Shown: piece by piece, positions 23,793 to 35,350 of the stretch
Numbering within the stretch: position 1 is the stretch's first letter
Layout of the letters: every line of letters starts with the position of its first letter
The notes under the pieces: generated by a model
Told to the model about the DNA's origin: nothing
Database searches by the model: none
The model's input: only the letters and a program-made list of their open reading frames with translations
Assembly: GCA_003254925.1 (NCBI GenBank)
Contig: QANZ01020146.1
Location: forward strand, 53,578-117,577
Length of the DNA stretch: 64,000 bases
Direction of reading: 5' to 3'
Source: Chamaecrista fasciculata
Taxonomy: Eukaryota > Streptophyta > Magnoliopsida > Fabales > Fabaceae
Made by a program: the position numbers and the translations under genes

Positions 23793-26700
23793 TTATTTTT
23801 ATATCTTTGATAACATTCTAATAACTAAGCATGTTTGTTGTTTACCACCAATGTTTATATATTGCAAAGTATTTAGTACAAAATTGATGGATGATGCTCA
23901 AAACATCCCTTTCTATTGAACTATCATTATAGGTAAAGAGGGATATGTCTTCGATTCCTTGTCAAAAATTACATCATCATTCTCCTCTGAAATTAAGGTA
24001 TGTGTTACCTTAACTTCGTCTATAATAATTCCATCATAAAAAAGACTTCGTATATTTTATAATTTCGAATTGAGTAGTGGATCATCAAGGCATAAAATAT
24101 TATAGTCGAAATGGACAAAGAAGAAAATACAACTATATAATAAAAATTTAATGAGGATAAATTAAAATATTGTTATTCAAAAAGAATAATTGTTAGGTTT
24201 TAATGGATTGAGTCTTAGACTACACAATTCATATTTAATTAAAGTTTTCAATTGTATCTTGCTCAATCTGGCCCTGGCTCAACATGAAGCCTCCTTGAAT
24301 AAAAAAAAAAAAACTTCAAGCCTCCATCTCTGAACAACACGTATCGAAGATTATAGGACAGAACTACCCTAATGTTGATGACTACTTTTATCTTGAACTA
24401 ATTATTGTTAAATTGTCCCTTTCTAAAAAGAAAAAAAGAACCCTTAATTCACCAATTTAGGCGAAAGTAGAATAATTAAGAGTCACTAAGGTCTAAGGTG
24501 TGCCATAAAGATAAGCAGCTTGGGCAGACTTCCATCAACATCACACACGAGTCAGTAACAGCAGAGTTCAATTGAGAAATTATAGATAAGTGTGTGTTTT
24601 AAACTTTATTTGATCATTATAAAATTATAGATAAAATAGTAGATATTTTATATATAATGAAATAATTGAAATATGTATGTACATTTCTATTTTCATTTTT
24701 GGAGTTAGAAATAAAAATTTTGATAAAAATAAATTTATAATCATATAACAACTTTTAATTTTTTCAAATTTAAATCTGAGTAAAAAAATTCAATTATAGT
24801 AGTCTTTTAAAATACTCATTCCCATCTCAATTGGTAGGAACAATTTTTTTTTTTACTAGTTTGAAGACAAAAATGATAACACCCAACTCATTTTATTAAA
24901 AAGATATCGTTATAATTTGGTGTATTGGTAAATGAGTTGCATTCTAAATTAAAGGATTTAAGTTTGAGTTTTGGCATTGTTGAAACTTGAGAGGACTTTA
25001 ACTATTCGTTCCCAATTCAAATGGATTAGTCTTAGCCTAAACTGTTACACAGATAAATGAAAGAAATCTCATTATTAAAAAATATGAAAAGACATTGTTA
25101 TAAAACCTATCAAATGTAAAAACACTCAAATATGTGTCTATCTCTCTTTTCACTTTTTAGGTCATTTAAAATAAAAAGAAAAAAAATAAATACTCATCAC
25201 TCCATTCCATACACACATGATCAAATGGTGGAGAAGCTAAATTGTTAAACCATTTGAGCTTTTTAAGCAACTCCATTATTAAAAAAAAAACAATCCAACT
25301 CATGATAATACTAACACAAAATATCACATCAACTTGTTTATTTCTTCTTCTTTTGGCCAAAACAAGTGCCTTATCTATTTAGTGTATATTTATCAGTGGG
25401 TTAACCCATTTTTTAATTTAAACAAATATGTGTAGTTGGTGTAATCTTCCTTTATAACCTAGTCAAAACTGCAATTTGCAGACCAAGGATTGCCAAGCAG
25501 CTATGTGCTTAGAAACAGCTGGAGCTTCATACACATAAGCTTTGCTCTTTATATTATTTTCCTATTCTTTTTCTTAAAAAAATATACTTTCAAGCAAAGA
25601 TGACATTAATTGACAAGTTCTGTGTTATAAATGGGAATTATTTGTTCTTTGAAGCCACTTTTGTTCATCGCTTTCAATTTTGGGTGATGAATAGCTCATT
25701 TTCTTTTCTTGTTTATAAATCCAATTTTTGTTCTGTGTGAATTCTACCAAGTTTAACAAAAGAGAATGATCTAAGCACTATTTTAGCGCTCAAGCAACTG
25801 AACTATCCAAAAGAGTTATCTTTCCTTTGATATAGACAGATTATGACAACTTCACAATATTCATTCCCAATTTACTTGGATTTCTAAACCTATCAATATA
25901 TATATATATATAATACCCTTCAGAAATTTACAAAAAGGCCTCTCAGTATTCAATGATCAGAAAAAAGGAAAGATTTTTCAAATGTTTATTATTATATTAC
26001 AAATATAATTTTTGTTTATAATTTAGCATGACATAAACTATTAATTTTTTTAAAAGGAAATATAAATAGATAAATTGATAAACAGAGTGCTATTAAAAAA
26101 AATTGTAATTGCAATTTGTAGAAGACCTACCCCCAATCATTGTCATCAAGGTCATGACAAAGATCTGAACAGTTGGATAACAGTATTTTTTTTAGCCCAA
26201 AATAATTGAACATGTATATGTCTGCCATTTTTAAAAGTAATCTTACTCTAGGGTAGGCTGCTTCAAAAATGTTAATTGGTCAACAAAATATAATAAAACA
26301 AAAATTAGATAGACAGAAATTGATTTCTAACAAAAGAAAAAGGGTTAAAAAGTTAATCAAATTACATTCACCTAATCCAAGTTTTTAAAACATTCACACA
26401 CATGCCTTCTCTAGTTTCAATTTACACTTAAATCTTCTCACCATTAACATAACTGTTAATAGAGCTTATACCCCCTGTAATTTTCCCCCAAAATACTCAT
26501 TACAACCTTTTTAAATTTGAGCTTGGATTCCCTGCACTTAGTTTCATTTGTAGTCATAAAACTTTTCTTTTCTCCAAATATTTTAGACTAAATTAACAAA
26601 ACGGTGTGTATCTAGACTTACCTGCAGAAATAACTACATAGAACTACTGCAAAGGATACACACAAGTTAAATGCATAAAACATTATCAAAACTTCAAAAG

Positions 26701-27110
26701 ACCAAGTTGATGCTCATGAAAAATTTTAACAAGTATTGCCACAGTATCATATTAAATAAGAGATAAATGAAATTTACTCTGAAAAGTGAAAATTCTCACC
26801 TCTGTATTAACTTTTTCTGTTCTGGAAAATAAAAATCAATGACAATTGAAAAGAAGTTACTAGTTGAAGTATAAATTTATACCGGCTTGGCTAGCTTGTA
26901 AAGCCTTGTGAAGATTGCTTAAGTGTAGGGTAAGGTCATCCCTCTCTTCACGGTCAATTCCTTGTACAAATGAACATTCTGATTTTGGTGAAGAAGCTTC
27001 TATTATATTATTATTATTATTATTGCCACCTTAGCCTCCATTTGTAGTTGGTATTTTTGGACTCCGCATATTTGTTCTCTTCTTTCTTGAGTACACACCA
27101 AAACAAATAC
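23793..27110. other. Intergenic region, MAP70 promoter side
   Basis: AT-rich with no coding evidence. A 64-codon minus-strand frame at 25166-25360 begins with TTG and has a poly-Phe end, so it was not accepted. A (TA)n run is near 25898. Confidence 0.5.
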
Positions 27111-27118
27111 TATAAATA
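27111..27118 (+). promoter_or_regulatory. TATA box of MAP70 gene
   Basis: An exact TATAAATA lies 76 bases upstream of the MAP70 ATG at 27194. This implies a short leader of about 45 bases. Confidence 0.6.
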
Positions 27119-27193
27119 ACCCTACAAGGATCACACTAGCTGTTAAACTCTCCGTACCTGTGTGTGCACATCTAAGCTTCAGAAAACACAAAA

Positions 27194-27963
27194 ATGGTGG
27201 GCTATGAAGAAGAACATGGTGGAGAAGAGCTTCTTCCACTTGCTCAGCCAGACCCAGTTGTGTTGGAGATTAATCGTCTGCAAAACCAGCTCAAAGGTTC
27301 ATTGTCTTTCTCTGTCTAGTTCTTCACACTTTTCTGCATTTTTTGTCTAGAGACTTCATCAGGTTCCTGCATGTAAATGAAACACAAATGGTGCTAACGT
27401 GAATGAAATTTCAGAAGCTATGTTTGTTTGTGCTTCTTTTGGTAGATTATAGTCAAATAAATTGCTTAAAAGTAGAGAAAACTTACTTTTTAGTCCTTAA
27501 ATTTGACCCAAACTTATGATTTTGTCCCTGAATATTAAAAATTCACTTCTTGATTCCTTTTTTTTTTTTACAGACATAAACTATTTAATCCATAATGTTT
27601 TGAGTACTAAATAGTAATTTTGGGACAAACTTAAGGACCAATGGATAAGTTTTCTCTTAAAAGTAATGGAAACAGTGGTTGGTACTTTGTTATCTTACAT
27701 TCATTAGTATCTTGAATGGTTAAGATACTTGAGAATAAGACGTTATCACAGAAAGAACACATAATACTATAATAGAAACAGTATGAAAATGATCTTTGAT
27801 ATTATTTTCAAGTCTATTAGTCCATGTGGTACTTAATTTTATAGCCAATACTGCAGAAAAGTTTAAGGAACTAGCGACTTTCCAGGGTGAAATCAAGGCG
27901 TTAAGGGCAACTGAAGCTCTGAAGGATAAGGCTATAGAAGAGGTATGTCTTTCAAATGCAGTT

Positions 27964-27996
<33 letters not shown>

Positions 27997-30771
27997 CCGT
28001 AAAATTTTAACTTGGAAGCCTGGTTACCTGCTATAATCCTTAACTCCATATGGAGTATCATAAGCAGCTTAATCCATAAGGTACCCACAGTGCCATATAT
28101 GCCACCTCAGAAAGATATGCAAAACAGATTCAGTTTTACTGCACATATGTTTATAAGAGGACAAAAGATATAAATTTCAATGTGAATCCTTTGCTCCAAT
28201 TCCAGCTGAGAAATGAAGTGGACAAACTGGATGGGAAACTTCGAATCACTGAGGAGATTCTTGAACACAAGGTTTGTGATAGAACTAAGATTAGTATTTT
28301 TGTTTTTTTGGAACAATGAGCAGCATGGCTAGACTCTTATATGAATCATGTTAATACATGTTCATATGCAGAACCTCGAGATCAAGAAACTGACCGAGGA
28401 AAAGAAAGATGCGTTGGCTGCACAATATGCTGCAGAAGCAACACTTAGAAGGGTACATGCTGATCAACAGGATGATAACTCTGTTCCAATGGAGTGCATC
28501 ATTGCTCCTCTTGAGTCTGAGATTAAGATGTATAAGAACGAGGTACACATGGCTATTTCTTGCTTTGTAGAAAGATATTAAGATGTCTTTACTAGGAGCT
28601 TGAGTATCTGAGTGCTCAAGTTCTTGACAGTTAGATTTAAAAGAAATAATCCTGATATTTGTGTAACAAAATCTTTCCTCAAAAAGTAGCAGGAATCTCA
28701 ATGACAATCGAACAGTGCTTCCAATATTGACACCCTAGATATTATAGCATCAGAATTACAATACAAGTAAATTGTGCATACTGACAGTACCAACCCCTGT
28801 TTTGGCTTTTAGATTACAGCATTACAAGAAGACAAGAAAGCATTGGAGCGACTTACAAAGTCAAAAGAGTCGGCATTGCTTGAAGCAGAGAGGATTCTGC
28901 GAAGTGCACTGGAGAGGGCTTTGATAGTTGAGGAAGTTCAAAATCAGAACTTTGACTTGAAGAGACAGATTGAGATCTGCCAGGCATGATATTCTGTGCT
29001 TCCTTTCAACATTTGGTTTCATTTCAAAGTGAAGTTTATCTGGTTTAACCAATTTACATCTACCGTAAACAGGAGGAGAACAAAATCCTAGAGAAAACCC
29101 ATCGGCAAAAGGTTTTGGAAGTGGAAAAACTTAGCCAAACCATTCAAGAACTTGAGGAGGTCATCCTGTCAAGTGGAGTTTCTGCTAATACTGTTCGCGA
29201 TTATCAACGACAGATTTCTGAATTGCAAGTAGGCATATCTTTTAGTTACAAGTATTCTAAACTTTTTGCTAATATTATGATTTGCCAGTTTCTCTGTGTG
29301 GTAACTCCGTTCAGAAAAAAACTTACAGGAGGAGAAGAGGACTCTAGAGAGGGAGCTAGCAAGAGTAAAAGTTTCTGCAAATAGAGTTGCAACTGTTGTA
29401 GCTAATGAGTGGAAGAATGAAAATGACAAAGTCATGCCAGTGAAGCAATGGCTTGAAGAGAGAAGGATTATGCAGGTATATCTTTCTCATGCCCAAAATA
29501 TTAATTTTATCAGTCATTCAGCTTTGATACCGAAAACTCTGATAAGATCAAAACTCCAAGAATGAAAAAAATCAAAAGGCTTCTCTATCCTAAAATGGAA
29601 CAAACTATGATGAATGAGAGCACAACAATGATCCCTGAGATCAAGTTTGTTTATATATGCAGGCGGAGATGCAAAGGTTGAAAGACAAGCTAGCTATATC
29701 AGAGAGAACAGCTAAGGCAGAAGCACAATTGAAGGTAAATATCTGACTCTTTCCTAAGCAACATCTAAAAATGTTTTCTTTTATTACTGATATCTGTGTC
29801 TCCGGGACTTTTGGTGTTTCCTTCAGGATAAACTAAAGCTGAGGCTAAATACACTGGAAGAAGGCTTGAAGCATTTCTCAAGTTATCCCACTAATTCCAG
29901 TTCATTTTCTAGGCATCCTAAAACAGAAAAGCCTAATATCTTAAGCTTCTTGACAACCAATAGTGGAATAAGAAAAAGGTCCACATCACAACCTAGGGCA
30001 TCCACCATAGGAAGCTCTTTCTTCCAGCAGTCAAATAATAAGAAAACCACGGAAATTGTTCCTGGGGACCTAAAACAAGGGAGCACAATTAAAAAGTCAT
30101 ATGGCTCTGCAGAAAATGTATTGAAGAAAGGTATTTGGGCTTCAAGAAATAAAGTAGTTGATAGTGGTGAAAAAGAAAATGAAGTGCAGGTGAACATAGT
30201 CATGAATTTAAATAGTAGAAATAATGAAAGAGAAGCAGCACAAATTAAAGCCAGCACTGACATGGATGAAGAGCACAAAAGCAAGATCAGTAGTGATTTG
30301 AGCAGCAACGATATGGTCTCAGGATTCCTATATGATAGGCTTCAGAAAGAGGTTATCAATTTAAGGAAGAATTGTGAAAATAAAGACAGTAGTTTGCATG
30401 CTAAAGATGATGAAATAAAGGTAGTTTCAAAAACTATTTCATTCTCTCCCCGCCGGAATAAATAAATCCCTTTTCTCACATAAGGCTAAAGTACAATATA
30501 TTGCATTTCAGATGCTGACAAAGAAAGTTGATGCACTAACAAAGGCAATGGAAGTGGAGTGGAAGAAAATGAAACGAGAAGCGGCTGCTAGAGAAAGGGA
30601 AGCTGCATTAACAAAGTCAGAAAATAACAGGAAAAACAAAAGCACAAACTCATCCAAAAGGTTCTATAACTTTTACTGTTTTTTATTGGCTTACACTTTG
30701 TTCTTTACTTAGTCTAATATTCGACCTTATTATTGCTATACAATTGCTGCAGGGTGATGAAAGAACATTGA
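27194..30771 (+). CDS. MAP70: MAP70-family microtubule-associated protein, 577 aa
   Basis: Eleven exons read in one continuous frame: 27194-27296, 27857-27942, 28206-28271, 28372-28542, 28813-28983, 29073-29228, 29329-29475, 29663-29734, 29827-30420, 30512-30660, 30753-30771. The product is a plant-specific coiled-coil protein that binds cortical microtubules and shapes secondary wall patterning. Conserved family blocks appear in order: GEIKALRATEALKDKAIEE, AAEATLRRVHADQQDD, ALLEAER, RQIEICQEENKILEK, VRDYQRQISELQ, RVATVVANEWKNENDKVMPV, VKQWLEERR, LRLNTLEEGLK. A Ser/Lys-rich stretch and a basic C-terminal helix (KAMEVEWKKMKREAAARERE) follow. The short N-terminus suggests the MAP70-5 subgroup, though that is inference. 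Intron 5 has a GC donor (CAG|GCATGA). Intron 1 contains a small MITE, and intron 2 begins with a (TC)13 repeat. Confidence 0.92.
27475..27656. mobile_element. Mutator-like MITE in MAP70 intron 1
   Basis: A 182-bp element with inverted ends GAGAAAACTTA / TAAGTTTTCTC and inner 'tagtccttaa' / 'ttaaggacca' is flanked by a perfect 9-bp duplication TTAAAAGTA (27466-27474 and 27657-27665). It lies wholly in the intron and leaves the splice sites untouched. Confidence 0.88.
27964..27989 (+). repeat. (TC)13 microsatellite next to a (CA)n run
   Basis: A perfect dinucleotide run followed directly by CACACACA, 21 bases inside MAP70 intron 2. Confidence 0.95.
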
Positions 30772-32049
30772 AGATTCTTTGTTGAAGACAACATATGTTT
30801 ATAAAATCTAGTGATTTTTCTATGTAAATATAAAACAGAATATGGTGAGGCAATTTGTTGAAATAAATCTCCACAGGGGAAAGGGAGTTTGGGAATCTGA
30901 TTCCGTACATACAGAAGTGTTCTATCATCTATGTCTTCCTTTACATTTTAGATAAATGATATACTCTATGTTTTTTTTGGGTTTATACATAGCAACCAAA
31001 ACTGTCAAATGATCAGTAATGAATAATAATAATAAAGAACATGATCCATGAGAAACACTTATAAATCAGTGTGTGGACATGGTGGATAACATGTCCACAT
31101 CTTAAAAAGTAAAAGAGAGAATTTACATAAGATGGTACAAAGAAAAAAAAAACATCAACCTGTAATTTTAAAATTTGCCGTAAAAGAACGTCTTTGAACA
31201 TCCTTGTAACTTGAGGTTCACTTTCCCTTGGGCATTAAGTACATCGAAATGGGGTAATCATGAATTAATACACACTCAAAAGAATATATCTGAAAACCTC
31301 AGCTAAAACAGATATGATACCATCATGTTGATGGTAATAGAGTATATACTGGATAATTCTGCGAGTGGCATCTATCAAGCAATTGAAAATCGCCAATATC
31401 ATCTACTCAAACGTTCAACAGGACATAAACAACAGACAGCATTCACTATCTCTATAGTCTGACGAAAACTCTTAAACCTTAAGGAATCAAAAGAAATTGT
31501 GTTTTAGTAACGTTTTCCACTTTCTTTTCTTCCCCTTGCCATTTTCCAGAAACTAGTGTCCATCTAAAGACGGGACTAACGACTGGACAATATTGAGCAT
31601 GTGAGCTACAGGACATGGTACTGACACTTGATAGAATCAGTAGGCTAGCACGTCACTTTGCATACTAAACACCATAATACAGATGTATTATACATGCTAT
31701 CTCATGAGTAATTAAAGTGTGTTAGGCAAGAGACGTGATTTGTGAACATATATATTATATAGTATATTTGAAGGAAAGCTTCCTAGATCAATGTGCAGCA
31801 GAAATGAAATCTAGCCACTATATATGCCATCCCAACATACTAGTGCCTGGTCTTATATTTACTCAAAAGAAATCTAAATTTTTAACAAAATTATATATAT
31901 GTTATTTTCTAAATTCTCAAATACAAAATTTCCTCATAAGACAAAGGAAAATGCATAAAAGTTTAAGCGGTAAATCAAGAAACATTTTACAAAGATGCAT
32001 AAAAGCCATTTTTGAAATGCCTAGAAATTTAGAACCGAGTCTTTACAAA
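30772..32049. other. Intergenic between MAP70 and the PPR-SMR gene
   Basis: Both genes end towards this stretch, so it should hold two 3' UTRs. Nothing else is recognised. Confidence 0.55.
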
Positions 32050-34164
32050 TTATGAAGCAACTAATTCAGGTAAACCCCTAGACTCCAGCCATGACTTGGC
32101 TGCTACCTTAGTGGTCAAAAACCAGCCAGCCTGATCTGGGGCCTCATGAAATGGAGCATTCATTTCCTTCAAGTGTGATTCAAGAACACCAGCCAAACCT
32201 CTCTCAGAATACTTGTGTTTACCGTGCCCAGTGTTAATTCCAAGCAATGGTGGTAGGTCTTCTCCTGATTCTAAAGCCTTGGACAAGTCATTTGTCCAGA
32301 CGTGTAACGCAGTCAGAGCAGCTCCAAGCGAGAGACTCTTTAGATGCAAAGACCATTGAGTTTGAGACCTGGACTGTATATCTGTATATATTTCAAGTGT
32401 CAGTCCCATGTCCAGTAGCTCACATGCTCTTTCCAACTCATTCAGGTTGACACAAAGATCAATCAGACAATTGCAAAAGGCCTTCTTCACTACAGCGTCA
32501 ATTGAATCAAAGAGCTCCGATGCTTCCTTTCTAAAGTCTCCATCAACCTCTGGCCCTACCACCAAATATCTTACTACAGACCCAAGCTTTGAATTAGCCT
32601 TCTCAACACAATCTGTCAGTTTACCAAGTTCTTCTTTTGGTATTTGGGTCATAACATTCAGAAGACAACCACTAAAGCGATCATCTGGAACGATGCCCAA
32701 ATCCAAGAGTCGATTGAAAGTCTTCACAACATCATCAGTACGCTTGGCTTTTCCATAACACTGGACTAGTGATGTCAAAACAAAAATATTTGGCTCAAAT
32801 CCAGATTCTATCATTTCATTCAGCGTTGCTTCTGCCTCAAGAACTTTTCCACTGCAGGAATATATAGTAATCAAAGACGAAAATGTCCAACTATCAGGCT
32901 TGCAAGTTCCTGAACCTTTCATGTCTTCAAAAATTTCAACAGCTTCATCTGCATAACCAACATCAGCACACATAGACAAAAGGGAGTTATAGAGGACCAT
33001 ATTCATATCCATTCCTTTTTCCTTCATCTCCTTATATACACTGAGCGCATCTTCACTGTACCGTGCCCTACAATAGGCACGTAGAAGAGAAGCATAGGTT
33101 GCGAAATTTGGTGTAAATCCATTATTAATCATCTCCCTATATATAGTCTTCACTTGCCAGGGCCTCTTAGCTCTTCCCATGGCATCCAACAGAGTGTTAT
33201 AGGTTACCATGTTAAGCTTGGCACCAAGAACTTTCATCTCTTCATAGACATTCAAGCACCCATCATAATTTCCCGTAACCCCATACATTTTAATCAAAGT
33301 TGAGAATGTAACTGTATCAATTCGCCACTTCTCTGTTCTGGCACGATCATAGAGGTTCAAAGCCATATCAACATTGCCAGCTCGTCCATAAGCATCTATC
33401 ATAGCTGAGTATGTGACATCATCAGGTTCACACCCAAAGCTAGGCATCTTCTCAAACCATTCCACAGCTTTCATGTGTAAATTAGACACCCTAGCACAGC
33501 TTATTATAGTCGAAAATGTAACATTATCAGGTTTGACTCCTCTTTGAAGCATTTCATCAAACAGCTGCTCGGCTTTCTCATATTCTCTAGACTTTTTAAA
33601 CACCTTCAAGGTCACATTGTAAAGAATCACCTCCCTAGACGGTTTAATCTTCCGCTGGAACAACTTGAGAGCAATCGGCGCAGTTTCTGAATTCTCCATG
33701 TTATTGATAACAGTTACGGCGTCTTGTTCCAATATCCTATTCCCTAATCCCTTCAAAATTTCCGAGACTTCTTCCTCACTAGGACTACAAGAGTTCAAAG
33801 AATCGGCTATCTTAACAAGAAAAGAGTACCTGGCATCATACGAATTTTTCTGAAGCTGTTTTGCTCTGGGGCTTCTCGGATTGACCCAAATGTAACTTTT
33901 CGGCGAAGAGGAAGAATTTCCAACTGGGTCCTGAGAATCTGCTTCTTCTGATGAATTGACTTCCTCTGATGCTTGTATGATTGGTTCTTGTAAGGAAACA
34001 TGGTTGACATGGAGATTTGTTCGGGACAGAGAGGTGAGAGAGGAGAATTTATGTGAGAAAGTAAAAGGTCGTAGCTTAAGCTTGTGCGAAGAAGAAATGG
34101 AAGAGCAGAATGAATGGCGGTCATGGAGGAGAGAGGAAGAAGAAGAGCAGAGATGGTAAGCCAT
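32050..34164 (-). CDS. SVR7: Chloroplast PPR-SMR protein, SVR7-like, 704 aa
   Basis: Intronless, as most PPR genes are. The N-terminus MAYHLCSSSSSLLHDR is Ser-rich and nearly free of acidic residues, fitting a chloroplast transit peptide. About ten 35-residue PPR helices follow from about residue 170, with clear repeat pegs such as VTYSAMIDAYGRAGNVDMAL, VTYNTLLDAMGRAKRPWQV and ATYASLLRAYCRARYSEDAL. The C-terminus (about 600-695) is an SMR domain with SLHLKSLSLGAA and the loop TGHGKH. The protein ends GLPELVAS, the pattern I recall for Arabidopsis At4g16390 (SVR7, about 700 aa), which binds chloroplast transcripts and supports ATP synthase RNA translation. The stop context and length agree with that family. 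The start is the first ATG and lies after a (GAA)12 run on the plus strand in the leader. A close PPR-SMR paralogue is possible. Confidence 0.9.
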   Translation of the reverse strand: MAYHLCSSSSSLLHDRHSFCSSISSSHKLKLRPFTFSHKFSSLTSLSRTNLHVNHVSLQEPIIQASEEVNSSEEADSQDPVGNSSSSPKSYIWVNPRSPRAKQLQKNSYDARYSFLVKIADSLNSCSPSEEEVSEILKGLGNRILEQDAVTVINNMENSETAPIALKLFQRKIKPSREVILYNVTLKVFKKSREYEKAEQLFDEMLQRGVKPDNVTFSTIISCARVSNLHMKAVEWFEKMPSFGCEPDDVTYSAMIDAYGRAGNVDMALNLYDRARTEKWRIDTVTFSTLIKMYGVTGNYDGCLNVYEEMKVLGAKLNMVTYNTLLDAMGRAKRPWQVKTIYREMINNGFTPNFATYASLLRAYCRARYSEDALSVYKEMKEKGMDMNMVLYNSLLSMCADVGYADEAVEIFEDMKGSGTCKPDSWTFSSLITIYSCSGKVLEAEATLNEMIESGFEPNIFVLTSLVQCYGKAKRTDDVVKTFNRLLDLGIVPDDRFSGCLLNVMTQIPKEELGKLTDCVEKANSKLGSVVRYLVVGPEVDGDFRKEASELFDSIDAVVKKAFCNCLIDLCVNLNELERACELLDMGLTLEIYTDIQSRSQTQWSLHLKSLSLGAALTALHVWTNDLSKALESGEDLPPLLGINTGHGKHKYSERGLAGVLESHLKEMNAPFHEAPDQAGWFLTTKVAAKSWLESRGLPELVAS

Positions 34165-34205
34165 TTCCTTCTTCTTGCAGTTTCCTCTGTGTTGATTGTC
34201 GGAGT

Positions 34206-34241
34206 GAAGAAGAAGAAGAAGAAGAAGAAGAAGAAGAAGAA
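34206..34241. repeat. (GAA)12 microsatellite in the PPR-SMR leader
   Basis: Twelve perfect GAA units. On the transcript strand it is a CTT-rich 5' leader tract 42 bases before the ATG. Such tracts are common in plant leaders. Confidence 0.95.
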
Positions 34242-34421
34242 AAGCTAAAGCCTTATCGAAGGAAGCAGGTTAGCGAAACTAGGAAACATATTACATTTAC
34301 AGCATTACCCTTCTGAGAAAAAGACGTAAATGAATTTGCAGCGAGGACCGGAGTGTCCATTCACAATTATAAAATATCTAGCCCTTTCCTTTTCCTTTAA
34401 TAATTTAGGACAAAAATTATT

Positions 34422-34864
34422 GGCTAAAGTACACTTTTGGTCTCATAATTTTTGTTAAGGTCTCAATTTGGTCCTATAACTTTTTTTTGTTGCACTTTTA
34501 ATCTCATATCTTTTGCTCAAGTTACAGATTTTGTCCCGTGTTACACTTTTGGTCCCATATCTTTAGGTCATGTTTCATAATTGGGCTCTTATATTTTGGT
34601 AAGATTGCAAAATTGATTTCATATCTTTAGGTCAGATGCAAAATTTGTCTAATTTATTTGGATAAGGTGAGACTGACGGTGAAATTTTTTACAAAAATAT
34701 GGGACCAATTCTGCAACCTAACCAAAAGATATGGGATCAAAAGTGATACGAGACCAAATTTGCAACTTTTTGCAAAGATATGAGACTAAAAGTGCAACAA
34801 AAAAAATTATAAGACCAAATTGAGACTTTAGCAAAAATTATAGGACTAAAAGTGCACTTTGACC
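34422..34864. mobile_element. Mutator-like MITE (family 'TTTGGTCTCATAACTTT')
   Basis: The ends GGCTAAAGTACACTTTTGG and CTAAAAGTGCACTTTGACC are inverted. A perfect 9-bp duplication AAAATTATT sits at 34413-34421 and 34865-34873. Several inward modules ('ccatatcttt', 'aaagatatggga') are also inverted. Non-coding. It lies 258 bases upstream of the PPR-SMR start codon, so it is in that gene's promoter region. Confidence 0.9.
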
Positions 34865-35350
34865 AAAATTATTTTATAGTCTCAAAAGATTTTTTTTTGG
34901 CCTCAATAGTCGCAAAAGATATGCCCATACCGTTTCATTATATGTTTTTTTTTTTCGTGTTTTTTAACGGGTTAGTCTAGTGGTTAGCTCACTAGGTCGC
35001 TTAAGCAAATGTCAAGGGTTCGATCTCTGTCTTGTGTATGCAGCAACCAATTGGCTAGAGACAGACCCTTAAATGGAGCTCAGATTTGCAGAGGATTAGT
35101 CCTTAGCCCATCGGGCTGGGATACCTTGGGAAACAAAAAAAAAAACATCATTTTTGGATCTTACAAAAGAGTCAAATCTCAATATATTGATCTAGAATTA
35201 GAGAATTTTTTAAATATTTTTATAAGACCAAATTGAGACTTTAGCAAAAATTATAGGACTAAAAGTGTACTTTGACCAAAATTATTTTATAGTCGCAAAA
35301 GTTTTTTTTTTTTGGCCTGAATAGTCTCAAAAGATATGCCCATACCGTTT
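34807..35350. repeat. 131-bp direct repeat around the SINE
   Basis: 34807-34936 and 35220-35350 are near-identical, both starting TTATAAGACCAAATTGAGAC and ending CCCATACCGTTT. Each copy includes the right end of the neighbouring MITE plus flanking DNA, so the copy was made after the MITE inserted. The 283 bases between them hold the SINE and a short AT-rich stretch. Confidence 0.88.
34967..35145 (+). mobile_element. tRNA-derived SINE
   Basis: The head GGTTAGTCTAGTGGTTAGCTC resembles a tRNA A box. GGGTTCGATCTC (35016-35027) matches the B box, and the body ends in an A11 run. It differs in body sequence from the SINE at 7699-7881. No flanking duplication is evident. Confidence 0.8.

Noticed and set aside
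25166..25360. Minus-strand hydrophobic 64-codon frame
   Set aside because: It starts with TTG, ends in a poly-Phe stretch from a T-rich tract, and has no upstream gene signals.
35011..35030. A true tRNA gene
   Set aside because: The B box and A-box-like head belong to a SINE: there is no foldable acceptor stem and the unit ends in poly-A.
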